NCBI GenBank assembly: GCA_964607795.1
Contig: CAZSLA010000013.1
Span: 1-23,398 of the forward strand
Length of the DNA: 23,398 nucleotides
Reading direction: 5' to 3'
Origin: DYGT01 sp964607795
Lineage (GTDB): Bacteria; Patescibacteriota; Microgenomatia; UBA8517
Shown here: positions 22,918-23,398 of the stretch, piece by piece
Position numbering within the stretch: position 1 is the stretch's first letter
Layout of the letters: every line of letters begins with the position of its first letter
Made by a program: the position numbers and the translations under genes
The notes under the pieces: model-generated
The model's database searches: none
What the model saw: only the letters and a program-made list of their open reading frames with translations
Told to the model about the DNA's origin: nothing

Positions 22918-23398
22918 ATGGATGAAAAACATGGTTCCATCATGCCACTGGGTACCAAAGCTCCGGATTTCAATTTGCCGGATGTAAAAACCGGTGAGCC
23001 ATATACACTCGAGGATTTTTTGGATGACAAGGTGCTTCTTGTGATGTTTCTTTCTCATGGGGATCCTTATACCCAACACATCTCGGATGCGATTTCTGAA
23101 CTTGCCCGATATTACGAAGGCTCAGGAGTTTCTATTGTAGCCATAAGTTCAAACGACGCCGAAAATTATGAGGAAGACTCCCCCGGTGGTCTGCGCGAGA
23201 TGGCAGAGGAGTTTGACTTTAATTTCCCCATTTTGTATGACCAGTCCCAGGAAACGGCGCGGGATTATACCGCCACCTACACGCCTGATTTTTTTGTCTT
23301 TGATGAAAAAGCGGGGCTTGTTTACCACGGCCAATTTGATGATGCTAGCCAGGATAACACCATCCCTGTGACAGGCAAGGATCTGAAAGAGGCAATTG
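22918..23398 (+). CDS. Thioredoxin-fold AhpC/TSA-like protein lacking all the conserved cysteines, 3' end outside window
   Basis: The 160 visible residues follow the redoxin family closely: GTKAPDFNLPDVKTGEPYTL, VSIVAISSNDAENYEEDSPG, FPILYDQSQETARDYTATYT, PDFFVFDEKAGLVYHGQFDD and PVTGKDLKEA. In that family the first strand ends FxCNHCPYV and a later segment reads ACTPDF. Here they read FLSHGDPYTQH and TYTPDF, so both active-site cysteines and the third are gone, and no cysteine occurs in any visible residue. A thiol redox role is therefore unlikely; binding or regulation is possible. The start ATG at 22918 has AAGG about 10 bases upstream and lies 46 bases after the previous gene. Confidence 0.88.
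   Translation, partial: MDEKHGSIMPLGTKAPDFNLPDVKTGEPYTLEDFLDDKVLLVMFLSHGDPYTQHISDAISELARYYEGSGVSIVAISSNDAENYEEDSPGGLREMAEEFDFNFPILYDQSQETARDYTATYTPDFFVFDEKAGLVYHGQFDDASQDNTIPVTGKDLKEAI

Noticed and set aside
1..23398. Recoded TGA (glycine) as in some Candidate Phyla Radiation lineages
   Set aside because: TGA ends clear genes, including rarA, both PIN-pair genes and the RelE-type toxin; the broken genes need frameshifts or a TAA change, not TGA read-through.
1..23398. tRNA, rRNA genes and CRISPR arrays
   Set aside because: I saw no cloverleaf with TTCRA-type loops, no conserved rRNA segments and no regularly spaced repeats in the gaps.

Overview
The window reads as one piece of a small, tightly packed bacterial chromosome under the standard bacterial code (TGA, TAA and TAG all end clear genes). 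My best guess is a member of the Candidate Phyla Radiation (Patescibacteria). The reasons are the short core genes, near-zero spacing, a LysS with an ERLF-type motif 3, and the mix of bactofilin-like/PspC, PIN and RelE-type genes. This is inference: there is no rRNA or other phylogenetic marker here.

Layout. 1-2064 (minus) is the incomplete start of a membrane transporter-like/spermidine-synthase-like fusion, divergent from a conserved multi-TM protein (2081-3151). 3356-7635 (plus) carries greA, lysS, a broken four-helix-bundle gene, an HD-domain gene and serS. 7654-9488 (minus) carries rarA/mgsA followed by a graveyard of three decayed genes: a nucleoside deoxyribosyltransferase-like gene, a DUF3850/ASCH-like gene and a 3-methyladenine-DNA-glycosylase-like gene. 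At 9546 starts a short spermidine-synthase-like methyltransferase. Its end overlaps a convergent envelope operon of a bactofilin-like membrane protein and a PspC protein (10186-11756). A PIN-type toxin-antitoxin pair (11850-12477) and secA (12721-15459) follow.

From 15.6 to 21.6 kb the sequence is visibly more AT-rich and holds an accessory set centred on RNA and nucleotides: an ABC-F ATPase, a 640-residue protein with two tandem tRNA-nucleotidyltransferase-like modules plus a GNAT-like tail, a DHH/DHHA1 phosphoesterase, a nucleotidyltransferase interrupted by an in-frame stop, and a Nudix hydrolase. The window closes with a Phd/RelE-type toxin-antitoxin pair, a YdjM-like membrane protein and an incomplete thioredoxin-fold protein in which all the conserved cysteines are replaced.

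Two themes run across the window. First, most genes that begin a transcript have a Pribnow-like hexamer only 5-10 bases before the start codon and no Shine-Dalgarno sequence, so leaderless mRNA appears to be the default. Divergent genes share promoter spaces as small as 16 bases. Second, accessory genes are decaying by homopolymer frameshifts, an internal deletion and a nonsense codon, while neighbouring core genes remain intact.
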